Below are positions 1-6,384 of a DNA stretch of 6,384 nt, one piece after another; position 1 is the first letter of the stretch, and the number at the start of each line of letters is the position of its first letter. Below the pieces are notes generated by a model that saw nothing but the letters and a program-made list of their open reading frames with translations, had not been told where the DNA came from and made no database searches. Source of the stretch: Eubacteriales Family XIII. Incertae Sedis bacterium (GTDB taxonomy: Bacteria > Bacillota_A > Clostridia > Peptostreptococcales > Anaerovoracaceae). The translations under genes and the position numbers were made by a program. Location of the stretch: NCBI GenBank assembly GCA_031278145.1, contig JAITLA010000177.1, forward strand, positions 1-6,384, in the 5' to 3' direction.

Positions 1-732
1 CGGGAGCACGGCGTCGATCTCCCCCGCGAGCAGAGCCCTTGCGTCCGCCGGGGACAGGAGCAGCCGGCGCCTGTAGTGGAATATCCCCTTCACGGCCCGG
101 TTCGCGTTCTTCCAAACCCAGTAAGTCGCCGTCGTTTCGGAATAACGCCTGTTTTTCGCGGAGATATTCTCGCCCGCGTCGTCCACGAGCGCCGCGATCC
201 GCTCGTCCGTGAGCGCCGCGCCCGCCTGGATCGAAGCGAGCCACGCGGGCGCGGGCGGCGCTTCTCTGAGCGGCTTGTCCCCGTGGTTTCGCACCGCAAA
301 GACCGTGAAGTCCCCGGGAAGGGGGAAGTCCGCCCCCGCGTCCCCCCTCCCCGCCGGCCGCGCGGGGGGAAAGCGTCCGATCCTCTCAAAGTAGGCCGAC
401 ATGAACAGATGCTCTTCGCGCGCCCCCATCGCGATGACGTTCTCGAAGCCGAGCCCGCGAAGCTCCGCGCGGATCGCCTCGTGAAAGAGCTCCGTGGTCG
501 CGATCAGGACGAGCGTGCGCGCGGGGTCGAGGCCCGACGCCCGCGCGGGAAGCACGGGCACGCCCTCAATCTCCGCCGGGTTGCTCGCCGGGTCCGTCAC
601 GAGAAAGCGGTCCGCAAAAATGCCGTACAGCGTTCGCAGCGCGGTGAAAAGGCCGAAGGCGACGACGTGCGCCCCGTGGATCGCCATCGTTTCGTGCCGC
701 CCGATTTCGCGCAATATCTCCCTTGTTTCCAA
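1..732 (-). CDS. DUF4422 putative glycosyltransferase with N-terminal Rossmann-like module (3' end cut by window)
   Basis: The first 244 residues of an open frame that runs off the window edge without a stop. The start is TTG at 732-730, one base after the uxs stop, with AAGGAGG six bases upstream; the first in-frame ATG (687-685) would remove part of the shared N-terminal module. Residues 1-105 match the N-terminal module of the 390-residue protein, with DPASNPAEIEGVPV (47-60), TLVLIAT (73-79) and GLGFENVIAM (93-102), but its glycine motif is degraded to IHGAHVVAFG (18-27). A Pro/Gly/Ala-rich linker (122-140) precedes a DUF4422 region: FTVFAV (142-147), IQAGAAL (168-174), DDAGENISAKNRRYSETTA (184-202), YWVWKN (204-209) and GIFHYRR (216-222). 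DUF4422 proteins are associated with capsule and exopolysaccharide clusters and are considered glycosyltransferases. The full protein is probably 350-400 residues. The donor is unknown; UDP-galactofuranose or UDP-xylose are attractive guesses from the neighbours. Confidence 0.82.
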   Translation of the reverse strand, partial: METREILREIGRHETMAIHGAHVVAFGLFTALRTLYGIFADRFLVTDPASNPAEIEGVPVLPARASGLDPARTLVLIATTELFHEAIRAELRGLGFENVIAMGAREEHLFMSAYFERIGRFPPARPAGRGDAGADFPLPGDFTVFAVRNHGDKPLREAPPAPAWLASIQAGAALTDERIAALVDDAGENISAKNRRYSETTATYWVWKNANRAVKGIFHYRRRLLLSPADARALLAGEIDAVLP

Positions 733-733
733 A

Positions 734-1675
734 TCAATCCTCCTTGAGAAGCGCCTTGAAATACGCGATTGTCCCGCCGAGCCCCTCTTCGAGCCGCACC
801 TTCGGCGTCCAGCCGAGGGCCTCCTTCGCAAGGCCGATGTCGGGCCTGCGCCGCTTCGGATCGTCCTCGGGCAAGGGCGAAAAGACGATCCGCGAACGGC
901 TCCCCGTAAGCTCGACGATCCGCTTCGCGAGCTCGAGAACGGTGAATTCCTCCGGGTTTCCCATGTTCACGGGACCCGTGAAGTCCGCCGGGCTCTCCAT
1001 GAGCCGCAGCATGCCTTCCACCAAGTCGTCCACGTGGCAGAAGCTGCGCGTCTGCGTGCCGTCGCCGTACACCGTGACGTCCGCGCCCTTCAGCGCTTGC
1101 ACGATGAAGTTGGACACCACGCGCCCGTCGTCCGCGTGCATGTTCGGACCGTAGGTGTTGAAGATGCGCATCACCTTGATCTCGACGCCGTACCGCCTTT
1201 TGTAATCGAAGAACAGCGTTTCCGCGGCCCTTTTGCCCTCGTCGTAGCAGGCTCTCGGACCCGTGGGATTCACGTTGCCGCGATACGCCTCCCTCTGCGG
1301 GTGCTCGAGAGGGTCCCCGTACACCTCGCTCGTGCTCGCCTGCAGTATCCGCGCGCCCGCCCGTCTTGCCAGTTCGAGCGCGTTCATCGCGCCCGTCACG
1401 TTCGTCGCGAGCGTCCGCACGGGGTCGCGCATGTAGTGCGCGGGGCTCGCGGGACAGGCCAGGTTGTATATGAGATCCGCTTCGACATGCGGCGTTTGCG
1501 TGATGTCGTGGCGCAGGAATTCAAAGCGGTCGTTGCGCATGAGCGCCTTTATGTTCCTTTTGCTTCCCGTGTGCAGATTGTCCGCGCAGATCACCTCGTG
1601 CCCCGCTTCGAGCAGCCTTTCGCACAGGTGCGAGCCGATGAAGCCCGCGCCGCCCGTCACAAGAATTCGTTTCAT
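734..1675 (-). CDS. uxs: UDP-glucuronate decarboxylase (UDP-xylose synthase)
   Basis: This NAD-dependent enzyme oxidises UDP-glucuronate at C4, releases CO2 and reduces the product to UDP-xylose. The 313-residue protein is an extended SDR with GGAGFIGSH (8-16). Features that separate it from GalE and dTDP-glucose dehydratase are [11 protein letters not shown] (71-81), [14 protein letters not shown] (114-127) with T115 and E117, and [15 protein letters not shown] (139-153) with the catalytic pair Y144 and K148. IFNTYGP (171-177), DGRVVSNF (183-190), [10 protein letters not shown] (203-212) and RRRPDI (275-280), containing the conserved R277, complete the signature. The match to the animal and bacterial UXS consensus is close, but there is no N-terminal membrane anchor as in animals, so it is soluble. 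It overlaps ugd by ATGA, so the substrate-producing and substrate-using enzymes are translationally coupled. ArnA-type decarboxylase (UDP-Ara4-keto product) is unlikely because that formyltransferase fusion and its motifs are absent. Confidence 0.94.
   Translation of the reverse strand: MKRILVTGGAGFIGSHLCERLLEAGHEVICADNLHTGSKRNIKALMRNDRFEFLRHDITQTPHVEADLIYNLACPASPAHYMRDPVRTLATNVTGAMNALELARRAGARILQASTSEVYGDPLEHPQREAYRGNVNPTGPRACYDEGKRAAETLFFDYKRRYGVEIKVMRIFNTYGPNMHADDGRVVSNFIVQALKGADVTVYGDGTQTRSFCHVDDLVEGMLRLMESPADFTGPVNMGNPEEFTVLELAKRIVELTGSRSRIVFSPLPEDDPKRRRPDIGLAKEALGWTPKVRLEEGLGGTIAYFKALLKED
739..745 (-). promoter_or_regulatory. Ribosome binding site for the DUF4422 gene
   Basis: AAGGAGG on the minus strand, six bases (ATTGAT) before the TTG start at 732. 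It lies inside the last codons of uxs (Lys-Glu-Asp-stop), so ribosomes finishing uxs are released almost on top of it. This site decides the start choice over the downstream ATG. Confidence 0.8.
1672..1675 (-). other. ATGA stop/start overlap between ugd and uxs
   Basis: The uxs ATG (1675-1673) shares two bases with the ugd TGA (1674-1672). The upstream AAAGAGG is only one base from the ATG, too close for a good ribosome site, so uxs translation probably depends on re-initiation by ribosomes finishing ugd. Confidence 0.75.
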
Positions 1676-3039
1676 GCCTCTTTCTTCCCGTCCTTCTCCG
1701 AAGGCGCCGCGCCCGCCCGCCCGACGCCGATCTGATAATACTCGAAGCCGTGTTTTTCCATCTGCTTCGCGTCGTACTGGTTTCGCCCGTCAAAGACGAC
1801 GCGGCTCTTCATGTGCGCCCGCATCTCGTAAAAATCCGGGCTCCTGAATTCCTTCCATTCGGTGATCAGGATCACGGCGTCCGCGTCCCGTATCGCCTCG
1901 TATTTGCTCCGCGCGAAGCGGACCCGTTCGTTTTCCGCAAAGAGCGCGCCCGCCGCCCGCATCGCCCGCGGGTCGTAGGCGACGATTGCGGCCCCGGCCT
2001 CCGTGAGCTCCTCTATGACGCCGACGGACGCGGATTCCCGCATGTCGTCCGTGTCGGGCTTGAAGGACAGCCCCCACACCGCGAAGCTGCGCCCGCGCAG
2101 ATCCGCTCCGAAGCGCTCCCGCACCTTTTGCGCGAGCACACGCTTCTGCGCGGCGTTGACCCCGTCCACCGCCTTCAGCAAATCCGCCCGAAGACCCGCC
2201 ATCTCCGCCGTGCGGATCAGGGCCTTCACGTCCTTGGGAAAACAGCTGCCTCCGTAGCCGCAGCCCGGATAGATGAAGCGATAGCCTATCCGCGGGTCGC
2301 TGCCGATCCCGATGCGCACCTTGTTCACGTCGGCCCCCACGCGCTCGCATATGCCCGCGATCTCGTTCATGAAGGATATCCGCGCGGCGAGCATGGCGTT
2401 GGCCGTGTATTTGGTCATCTCCGCGCTGGCCGTGTCCATGACGAGAAAGTTCTCCGTGTTCATGACGAAGGGCGCGTAAAGCTCCTTCATCAAAAGGGCG
2501 GCGTCCTCGCTCTCCGTGCCGATCACCACGCGGTCGGGCTTCATGCAGTCGCTCACCGCGTTGCCCTCCTTCAGAAACTCCGGGTTCGACACGACCTCGA
2601 AGGGGATGTCGAGGCCTCTTTTGTCGAGCTCTTCCCGTATTTTGTCGCGCACCTTCTCCGCCGTCCCCACGGGCACGGTGGATTTGTCCGCCACGCATAT
2701 GGGATGCGTCATGCTCCGGCCAATCCCCTCCGCAGCCGCGAGCACACAGCGCAAATCCGCGCTCCCGTCCGCGTTCTGCGGCGTGCCCACGGCGATGAAG
2801 CAGAGCTCGCACCACGCCACGGCCGCGGGCAGATCCGTCGTGAAGCGGAGCCTGCCCTGTTCCGCGTTGTCTTTCACCGTCGTTTCGAGCCCCGGCTCGT
2901 AGAAGGGAAGCTCGCCCCCGTTCAGGGCTTCGATCTTGCCTTCGTCCGCGTCCGCGCAGAGCACGTCGTTGCCCATCTCCGCGAAGCAGGCCCCCGTCAC
3001 GAGGCCCACGTATCCCGTTCCGATCACCGCGATCCGCAT
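1672..3039 (-). CDS. ugd: UDP-glucose 6-dehydrogenase
   Basis: This cytoplasmic enzyme oxidises UDP-glucose to UDP-glucuronate with two NAD+ in two steps through a cysteine-bound intermediate. The 455-residue product fits the bacterial family (about 390-460). The N-terminal NAD domain starts with GTGYVG (7-12), D30 ends strand 2, and VGTP is at 84-87. SNPEFLKEG (151-159) carries the conserved E154, and K210 lies in MTKYTAN. The catalytic cysteine is C266 in [10 protein letters not shown] (261-270). The C-terminal UDP-binding domain shows [14 protein letters not shown] (323-336). Residues after about 440 form a charged, Lys/Glu-rich tail probably without structure. The ATG at 3039 lies within the last 16 bases of glf and has only a weak G-rich site upstream, so coupling to glf translation is likely. 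It supplies UDP-glucuronate to the next gene, uxs, and possibly to a glucuronosyltransferase outside the window. Confidence 0.97.
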   Translation of the reverse strand: MRIAVIGTGYVGLVTGACFAEMGNDVLCADADEGKIEALNGGELPFYEPGLETTVKDNAEQGRLRFTTDLPAAVAWCELCFIAVGTPQNADGSADLRCVLAAAEGIGRSMTHPICVADKSTVPVGTAEKVRDKIREELDKRGLDIPFEVVSNPEFLKEGNAVSDCMKPDRVVIGTESEDAALLMKELYAPFVMNTENFLVMDTASAEMTKYTANAMLAARISFMNEIAGICERVGADVNKVRIGIGSDPRIGYRFIYPGCGYGGSCFPKDVKALIRTAEMAGLRADLLKAVDGVNAAQKRVLAQKVRERFGADLRGRSFAVWGLSFKPDTDDMRESASVGVIEELTEAGAAIVAYDPRAMRAAGALFAENERVRFARSKYEAIRDADAVILITEWKEFRSPDFYEMRAHMKSRVVFDGRNQYDAKQMEKHGFEYYQIGVGRAGAAPSEKDGKKEA

Positions 3040-4160
3040 TCGGCGTCCCCCCTTCTTTCGAGCTCCGCCGCAGCCGCGTCGAGGGCCGATGCGATGACCT
3101 TGTCCATGTCGAGATAGCCGTATGTGCCGAGCCTGCCCCCGAAGATCACTCGCTTGTCTTGCGCCGCCATGGCCTTGTAGCGCGCATACAGCCGGTTGTT
3201 TTTCTCGTCGTTCACGGGATAGTAAGGTTCATCCCCGGGCTTCCAAGCGGCCGGGTATTCCCGCGTGATCACCGTCTTGTTCGGATTCCCCTTCCCGAAT
3301 TCGAAGTGCTTGTGCTCGACGACGCGCGTGAACGGCGTTTCCGCGTCCGTGTGGTTCACGACCGCCGCACCCTGAAGGTTGTCCGTGTCAAGAACCTCGC
3401 TCTCGAAGCGCAGACCGCGGTATTCGAGCGCCCCGAAGCGATAGCCGTGGTATTCGTCCATGGCGCCCGTGAACACGATCCGCTCCGCGAGGCGCGAGAG
3501 CGCTTCCCGCTCCTTCGCGTAATCGACGCCGAGCCGCAGCTCCGTCCCTTCGAGCATGCGGGCGATCATTTCCGTGTAGCCGCCCTCGGGAATGCCCTGA
3601 TACGGATGGTCGAAGTAGTTGTTGTCGAAGGTGAAGCGCAGCGGCAAGCGCTTTAAGATAAAGGCCGGCAGCTCCGCGCAGGGTCTGCCCCACTGCTTTT
3701 CCGTGTAGCCCTTGACAAGCTTCTCGTAGATGTCCGGGCCCACGAGGGACAGCGCTTGTTCCTCCAAGTTCTCGGGTTCCTTTCCCCCGTATGGCGCCGT
3801 CTGCTCTTCGAGCTTCGCCCTTGCTTCCGCAGGCGTCGTCACGCCCCACATCCGCGAAAAGGTGTTCATGTTGAAGGGCAGGTTGTACAGCTCGCCCTTG
3901 TGATTCGCCACGGGGCTGAGCACAAAGCGGTTGAAGGACGCGAAGCGGTTCGCGTATTTCCAAACAAGCTCGTTGTCCGTGTGGAAGACGTGCGGGCCGT
4001 AACGGTGCACGCGGATCCCTTCCCGTTCCTCGGTGTGCGCGTTGCCGCCGATATGGGACCGCCTGTCTATGACCAGACAGCGCTTCCCGCCGTCCGTCAT
4101 CTCCCGCGCGAAGGTCGCGCCGAAGAGCCCCGCGCCCACGATCAGACAATCGTATCTCAA
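3024..4160 (-). CDS. glf: UDP-galactopyranose mutase (TTG start)
   Basis: This FAD-dependent cytoplasmic enzyme contracts the ring of UDP-galactopyranose to give UDP-galactofuranose, the donor for galactofuranose residues in surface glycans. The 378-residue product has the normal bacterial length. The FAD-binding GAGLFG is at 9-14, D32 ends strand 2, and GGN is at 38-40. GPHVFHT (55-61) follows, then EKQWGRP (154-160), KRLPLRF (170-176), TRVVEHKHF (278-286), EPYYPVN (311-317) and the C-terminal GGRLGTYGYLDMD (341-353) with the phosphate-contacting R343 and the FAD-side Y349. I chose the TTG at 4160-4158 because AAGGAGG lies six bases upstream and translation then begins MRYDCLIVGAG, the family N-terminus. 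The ATG at 4217 would add a 19-residue Arg-rich extension read from the galE 3' end in another frame. The TTG overlaps the galE TGA as TTGA, implying translational coupling. Confidence 0.96.
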   Translation of the reverse strand: MRYDCLIVGAGLFGATFAREMTDGGKRCLVIDRRSHIGGNAHTEEREGIRVHRYGPHVFHTDNELVWKYANRFASFNRFVLSPVANHKGELYNLPFNMNTFSRMWGVTTPAEARAKLEEQTAPYGGKEPENLEEQALSLVGPDIYEKLVKGYTEKQWGRPCAELPAFILKRLPLRFTFDNNYFDHPYQGIPEGGYTEMIARMLEGTELRLGVDYAKEREALSRLAERIVFTGAMDEYHGYRFGALEYRGLRFESEVLDTDNLQGAAVVNHTDAETPFTRVVEHKHFEFGKGNPNKTVITREYPAAWKPGDEPYYPVNDEKNNRLYARYKAMAAQDKRVIFGGRLGTYGYLDMDKVIASALDAAAAELERRGDAECGSR

Positions 4161-5161
4161 GCCCCGCCTCCTTCTTTGTCTCCGTAGCCAAAAGGGTGCG
4201 CGCTGTGCCAGCGCCACGCGTCCGCGAGGATCGTGTCGAGGTCGCCGCGCTTCGCCTCCCAGCCGAGGACAGACCGCGCCTTCTCCGCAGAGGCCACCGC
4301 CGTCGCCGGGTCCCCGGGCCGCCTTCTCGCGATCTCATACGGAATCTTCGCGCCCGCGATCCGCTCCGCCGCGCGGATCACCGCGAACACGGACGCGCCC
4401 GCCTGCGAGCCCAGATTGAGCCTCAGGCTCTCACCGCCGCCGAGCAGATATCGCAGCGCCCGCACGTGCGCCTCCGCAAGGTCCAGGACGTGGATGTAGT
4501 CCCTGACGCAGCTGCCGTCCTTCGTCGGATAGTCGTCCCCGTACACGAGAAGCTTCTCCCTCCGGCCGAGCGCCGTCTTGAACGCCAAGGGAATCAAATG
4601 CGTTTCCAAGGCGTGATCCTCCCCCAGGCTCCCGTCCGGCATCGCGCCCGCCGCGTTGAAGTAGCGCAGACACACGGACTTTGTCCCGTATGCCGCGTCG
4701 CAGTGCGCGAGCAGCCGCTCGACGGCCAGCTTCGTTTCCCCGTAGGGATTGCACGGCGCCGCCGGCTCGTCCTCCGTGATCGGTACGCGCGCGGGTTCCC
4801 CGTATACCGCGCAGGTGGACGAAAACACGATATGCTTCACCCCACGCCGCTCCATCGCGCGCAGCAGATTGATCGTTCCGCTCACGTTGTTTTGCCAGTA
4901 ATCCAGCGGACGCCGCACGCTCTCCCCCGCAAGCGCGAAGGCCGCCAAGTGCAGCACGCCCTCGATCTCATGCGACGAGAACACCCCCTCGAGCGCGCCC
5001 TCGTCCGAAAGATCGCCGACGATCAGCGGAATGCCACCCACCGCCGCCCTGTGCCCCTCCGACAGGTTGTCGTATATCAGGCAGTCGAAGCCCGCCTTCT
5101 TCAGTTCGTGCGCGCAGTGCGAGCCGATGTAGCCCGCTCCCCCGCAGATCAAAATCGACAT
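4157..5161 (-). CDS. galE: UDP-glucose 4-epimerase
   Basis: This cytoplasmic enzyme interconverts UDP-glucose and UDP-galactose through a transient 4-keto intermediate, using bound NAD. The 334-residue product has the usual family length and is an extended short-chain dehydrogenase/reductase. The NAD-binding motif GGAGYIGSH is at 7-15, the acidic residue ending strand 2 is D31, the active-site strand SSTCAVYG spans 114-121, and the catalytic pair is Y140 and K144 in NPYGETK. RYFNAAG (166-172) and the C-terminal RRPGDP (280-285) and HPFGYG (322-327) are also typical. The start follows a GGAAGG ribosome site with 5-base spacing. Its stop overlaps the glf start, so it most likely supplies UDP-galactose directly to the mutase. 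The position equivalent to E. coli Tyr299 appears to be A288, a small residue, so activity on UDP-GlcNAc/UDP-GalNAc is possible. Family assignment is very secure; exact substrate range is not. Confidence 0.96.
   Translation of the reverse strand: MSILICGGAGYIGSHCAHELKKAGFDCLIYDNLSEGHRAAVGGIPLIVGDLSDEGALEGVFSSHEIEGVLHLAAFALAGESVRRPLDYWQNNVSGTINLLRAMERRGVKHIVFSSTCAVYGEPARVPITEDEPAAPCNPYGETKLAVERLLAHCDAAYGTKSVCLRYFNAAGAMPDGSLGEDHALETHLIPLAFKTALGRREKLLVYGDDYPTKDGSCVRDYIHVLDLAEAHVRALRYLLGGGESLRLNLGSQAGASVFAVIRAAERIAGAKIPYEIARRRPGDPATAVASAEKARSVLGWEAKRGDLDTILADAWRWHSAHPFGYGDKEGGGA
4167..4173 (-). promoter_or_regulatory. Ribosome binding site for glf
   Basis: AAGGAGG on the minus strand, six bases (CGGGGC) before the TTG start at 4160. 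It lies within the 3' end of galE, where it encodes the terminal Lys-Glu-Gly-Gly run. Same core and same spacing as the site for the other TTG-start gene in this window. Confidence 0.85.
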
Positions 5162-5207
5162 CTTGTCCTTCCTTTGTCCTCGCCCCCGGGGTACGACCCC
5201 TACGGCC
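5162..5207 (-). other. 46-base intergenic spacer with a short GC hairpin
   Basis: The only real gap in the block, between the stop of the 390-residue protein and galE. On the transcribed strand it holds GGGGT-CGT-ACCCC (5190-5202), a 5-bp stem with a 3-base loop, then the galE ribosome site. There is no U-tract after the stem, so it does not look like an intrinsic terminator. I see no convincing -35/-10 pair, so galE is probably read through from upstream. Confidence 0.45.
5167..5172 (-). promoter_or_regulatory. Ribosome binding site for galE
   Basis: GGAAGG on the minus strand, preceded by AAA and followed by the 5-base spacer ACAAG and the ATG at 5161. This fixes the galE start and fits the family N-terminus MSILICGGAGYIGS. 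Confidence 0.75.
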
Positions 5208-6380
5208 TCATTTCGTGTACAGATCCCGGAACAGACCCTTCAGCCCCACCGGGTTGACGGACACGATCTCCGTGTCCGGATAGTGCTGCGCCGCGAAGGC
5301 CTTGACCTTCGGCCATGCTGTATTCTTCTGAAATTCCGCCACGGACGACACCCGGTCCTCCGCCCGGGAGCCTTCGCCTTCGTCGTCGAAATGCCTGTAT
5401 TTTCCGTCCGCGAGCAGATCGCAGCCCACCAGATATATCCTACGTGGATTGGTGAACAGGGCGAAGTGCACGGCGGGAAAGACCACGCTGAAAAAATCCA
5501 TCAGCGGATGAAAGCAAATATTTTCGTATATTTCCTCGGACGGCGCGATGTCGACAAAATATCGAACCGCGTTCACGCGGGCGAGATCGCTCTCCGAAAG
5601 CCGTATGTGCCTATGCGGGCAATCCTCAGAATACATTCCGACAAACTTCTTGCATCGCAGCGCGGCAATGTCTTGTATGTATTCCTTCAAATATCCTTCG
5701 CCGTAATACTCTCGGAACGCGTCGCGGTTGAAATCCTGAACGAAAAGGTAATCAAGCGTACACCTTTGATACCTGTACGCCGTGTTCATGCCGATGTGCA
5801 CGGCGCCCTCGATGGGCCGGTAGTCGTTCAGCGTCGCACCCGTCGCGACGATTGCGACTTCCCGCCCGACGTAAAGATCCTTGCATCCGCCGAAGGCCGC
5901 CGTGTTCACGGCGACGATCTCCGGCCGCTCGGCGACCCGATACGCCAAGCTTGTCAGCCTTGCATCCATCTCGCAAAGCTTTTCCAGCATCCTGCGCATG
6001 TCCGCGTATATCTCGGCGCCGTAGCCCGGGCGGGCGCGCCGAATCTCGGCGTGACACAGGTTGCTCAAGGCCGCGACGTTTTGAAAGCCGTGCCGCGCCA
6101 GAACGCCGCGCATCTCCGCGTGCAGGCCCTCGAGGGCGGCGATCAGGACGAGCGCCGTGCCACCGCGTTCCTCTATGTCCGCCAGCGCGCAGACGGGGAT
6201 GCCCATGAGGTCGTCGGGATTCCCGTTTTTGTCGGACACGGCCACGCAGAAGATCCCGTCCGCGTATCCCTTTTCGACCAAGTAGCGCACGAGCGCGCTA
6301 CCGCACAGGCCCGCCCCGAATACGATGACCTCTTTATGCTTCTCTACGCGTTCCAACAATTCCTTTTCCCGTGTCAGCAT
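5208..6380 (-). CDS. Putative glycosyltransferase: N-terminal Rossmann-like module plus DUF115/GT42-like C-terminal region
   Basis: The 390-residue product is not a family I can name with certainty. Residues 1-110 look like a Rossmann-type nucleotide-binding module: VIVFGAGLCG (18-27) has a GxGxxG glycine motif, followed by DKNGNPDDLMGIPV (50-63) and a hydrophobic strand ALVLIA (76-81). A helical linker (about 120-150) leads to a second region with EVAIVATGATLNDY (174-187), a run ending LDYLFVQDFN (209-218), and RRIYLVGCDLLADG (313-326). A glycine-containing strand at the start, a 'seen but not handled' strand in the middle and IYLVGxD near the end recall DUF115 and GT42 sialyltransferase-like proteins, so a sugar-transfer role is inferred. 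No signal peptide or membrane segment is seen, so it is probably cytoplasmic. The ATG has only four upstream bases in the window, so its ribosome site cannot be checked; the same N-terminal length in the DUF4422 protein (both have TRE at residues 3-5) supports this start. Bases 5461-5760 are unusually AT-rich for the locus. Confidence 0.6.
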   Translation of the reverse strand: MLTREKELLERVEKHKEVIVFGAGLCGSALVRYLVEKGYADGIFCVAVSDKNGNPDDLMGIPVCALADIEERGGTALVLIAALEGLHAEMRGVLARHGFQNVAALSNLCHAEIRRARPGYGAEIYADMRRMLEKLCEMDARLTSLAYRVAERPEIVAVNTAAFGGCKDLYVGREVAIVATGATLNDYRPIEGAVHIGMNTAYRYQRCTLDYLFVQDFNRDAFREYYGEGYLKEYIQDIAALRCKKFVGMYSEDCPHRHIRLSESDLARVNAVRYFVDIAPSEEIYENICFHPLMDFFSVVFPAVHFALFTNPRRIYLVGCDLLADGKYRHFDDEGEGSRAEDRVSSVAEFQKNTAWPKVKAFAAQHYPDTEIVSVNPVGLKGLFRDLYTK

Positions 6381-6384
6381 GGCA

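Noticed and set aside
76..747. Plus-strand open frames over the left end that could suggest a divergent gene
   Set aside because: The minus-strand frame from 732 to 1 is uninterrupted, has a perfect ribosome site and shows the DUF4422 signature, so the plus-strand frames are shadows.
494..1735. A 413-codon plus-strand open frame crossing the uxs and DUF4422 genes
   Set aside because: It spans a real gene junction on the opposite strand and its product is Arg/His-rich without any domain. It is a GC-driven shadow.
1750..3117. A 455-codon open frame on the plus strand opposite ugd
   Set aside because: It mirrors a clear ugd gene with all catalytic motifs. The translation is rich in Arg, His, Val and Ala with no recognisable motif, as expected for the antisense frame of a GC-rich gene.
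4161..4217. An N-terminal extension of Glf from an ATG at 4217
   Set aside because: The 19 added residues are Arg-rich and overlap galE out of frame. The TTG at 4160 has a better ribosome site and gives the family N-terminus.
5185..5207. An intrinsic terminator between the first gene and galE
   Set aside because: The stem is only 5 bp and no U-tract follows on the transcribed strand.
4196..5257. A 353-codon plus-strand open frame opposite galE
   Set aside because: galE on the minus strand has complete motifs and a ribosome site, whereas this frame gives a low-complexity Arg-rich product.
1..6384. CRISPR array, insertion sequence, tRNA, rRNA, toxin-antitoxin or defence genes
   Set aside because: Coding sequence fills all but 51 bases of the window. 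No spaced repeats, terminal inverted repeats, transposase motifs or RNA gene signatures were seen by eye on either strand.

Overview
The window is a tightly packed, single-direction gene block, entirely on the minus strand, so transcription runs from position 6384 towards 1. It encodes nucleotide-sugar supply for a cell-surface polysaccharide, flanked on each side by a putative glycosyltransferase. The DNA is GC-rich (mostly about 63-70% by eye, third positions strongly G/C). Start sites carry strong AAGGAGG-type Shine-Dalgarno sequences and two use TTG. Together with a DUF4422 protein this suggests a high-GC member of the Bacillota/Clostridia (a gut-type lineage is plausible), but that is inference and no marker gene is present.

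Layout in transcription order: (1) 6380-5208, a 390-residue protein with an N-terminal Rossmann-like module and a C-terminal region resembling DUF115/GT42-type transferases; (2) after a 46-base gap, 5161-4157, UDP-glucose 4-epimerase (galE); (3) 4160-3024, UDP-galactopyranose mutase (glf), overlapping galE by TTGA; (4) 3039-1672, UDP-glucose 6-dehydrogenase (ugd), overlapping glf by 16 bases; (5) 1675-734, UDP-glucuronate decarboxylase/UDP-xylose synthase (uxs), overlapping ugd by ATGA; (6) 732 to beyond position 1, a DUF4422 putative glycosyltransferase, cut by the window edge. No promoter, terminator, RNA gene, mobile element, CRISPR array or long repeat was recognised. The only intergenic DNA is 5162-5207 and one base at 733.

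The four enzymes form two two-step branches from UDP-glucose: UDP-Glc to UDP-Gal (GalE) to UDP-galactofuranose (Glf), and UDP-Glc to UDP-glucuronate (Ugd) to UDP-xylose (Uxs). The predicted product is a surface glycan with galactofuranose and xylose and/or glucuronate. The flanking proteins are candidates to use these donors.

The most interesting points are that the two flanking proteins share a homologous N-terminal module of about 105 residues joined to unrelated catalytic regions, and that the first of them shows a sharp fall in GC in its middle. This looks like modular shuffling in a polysaccharide locus rather than an entirely new system.
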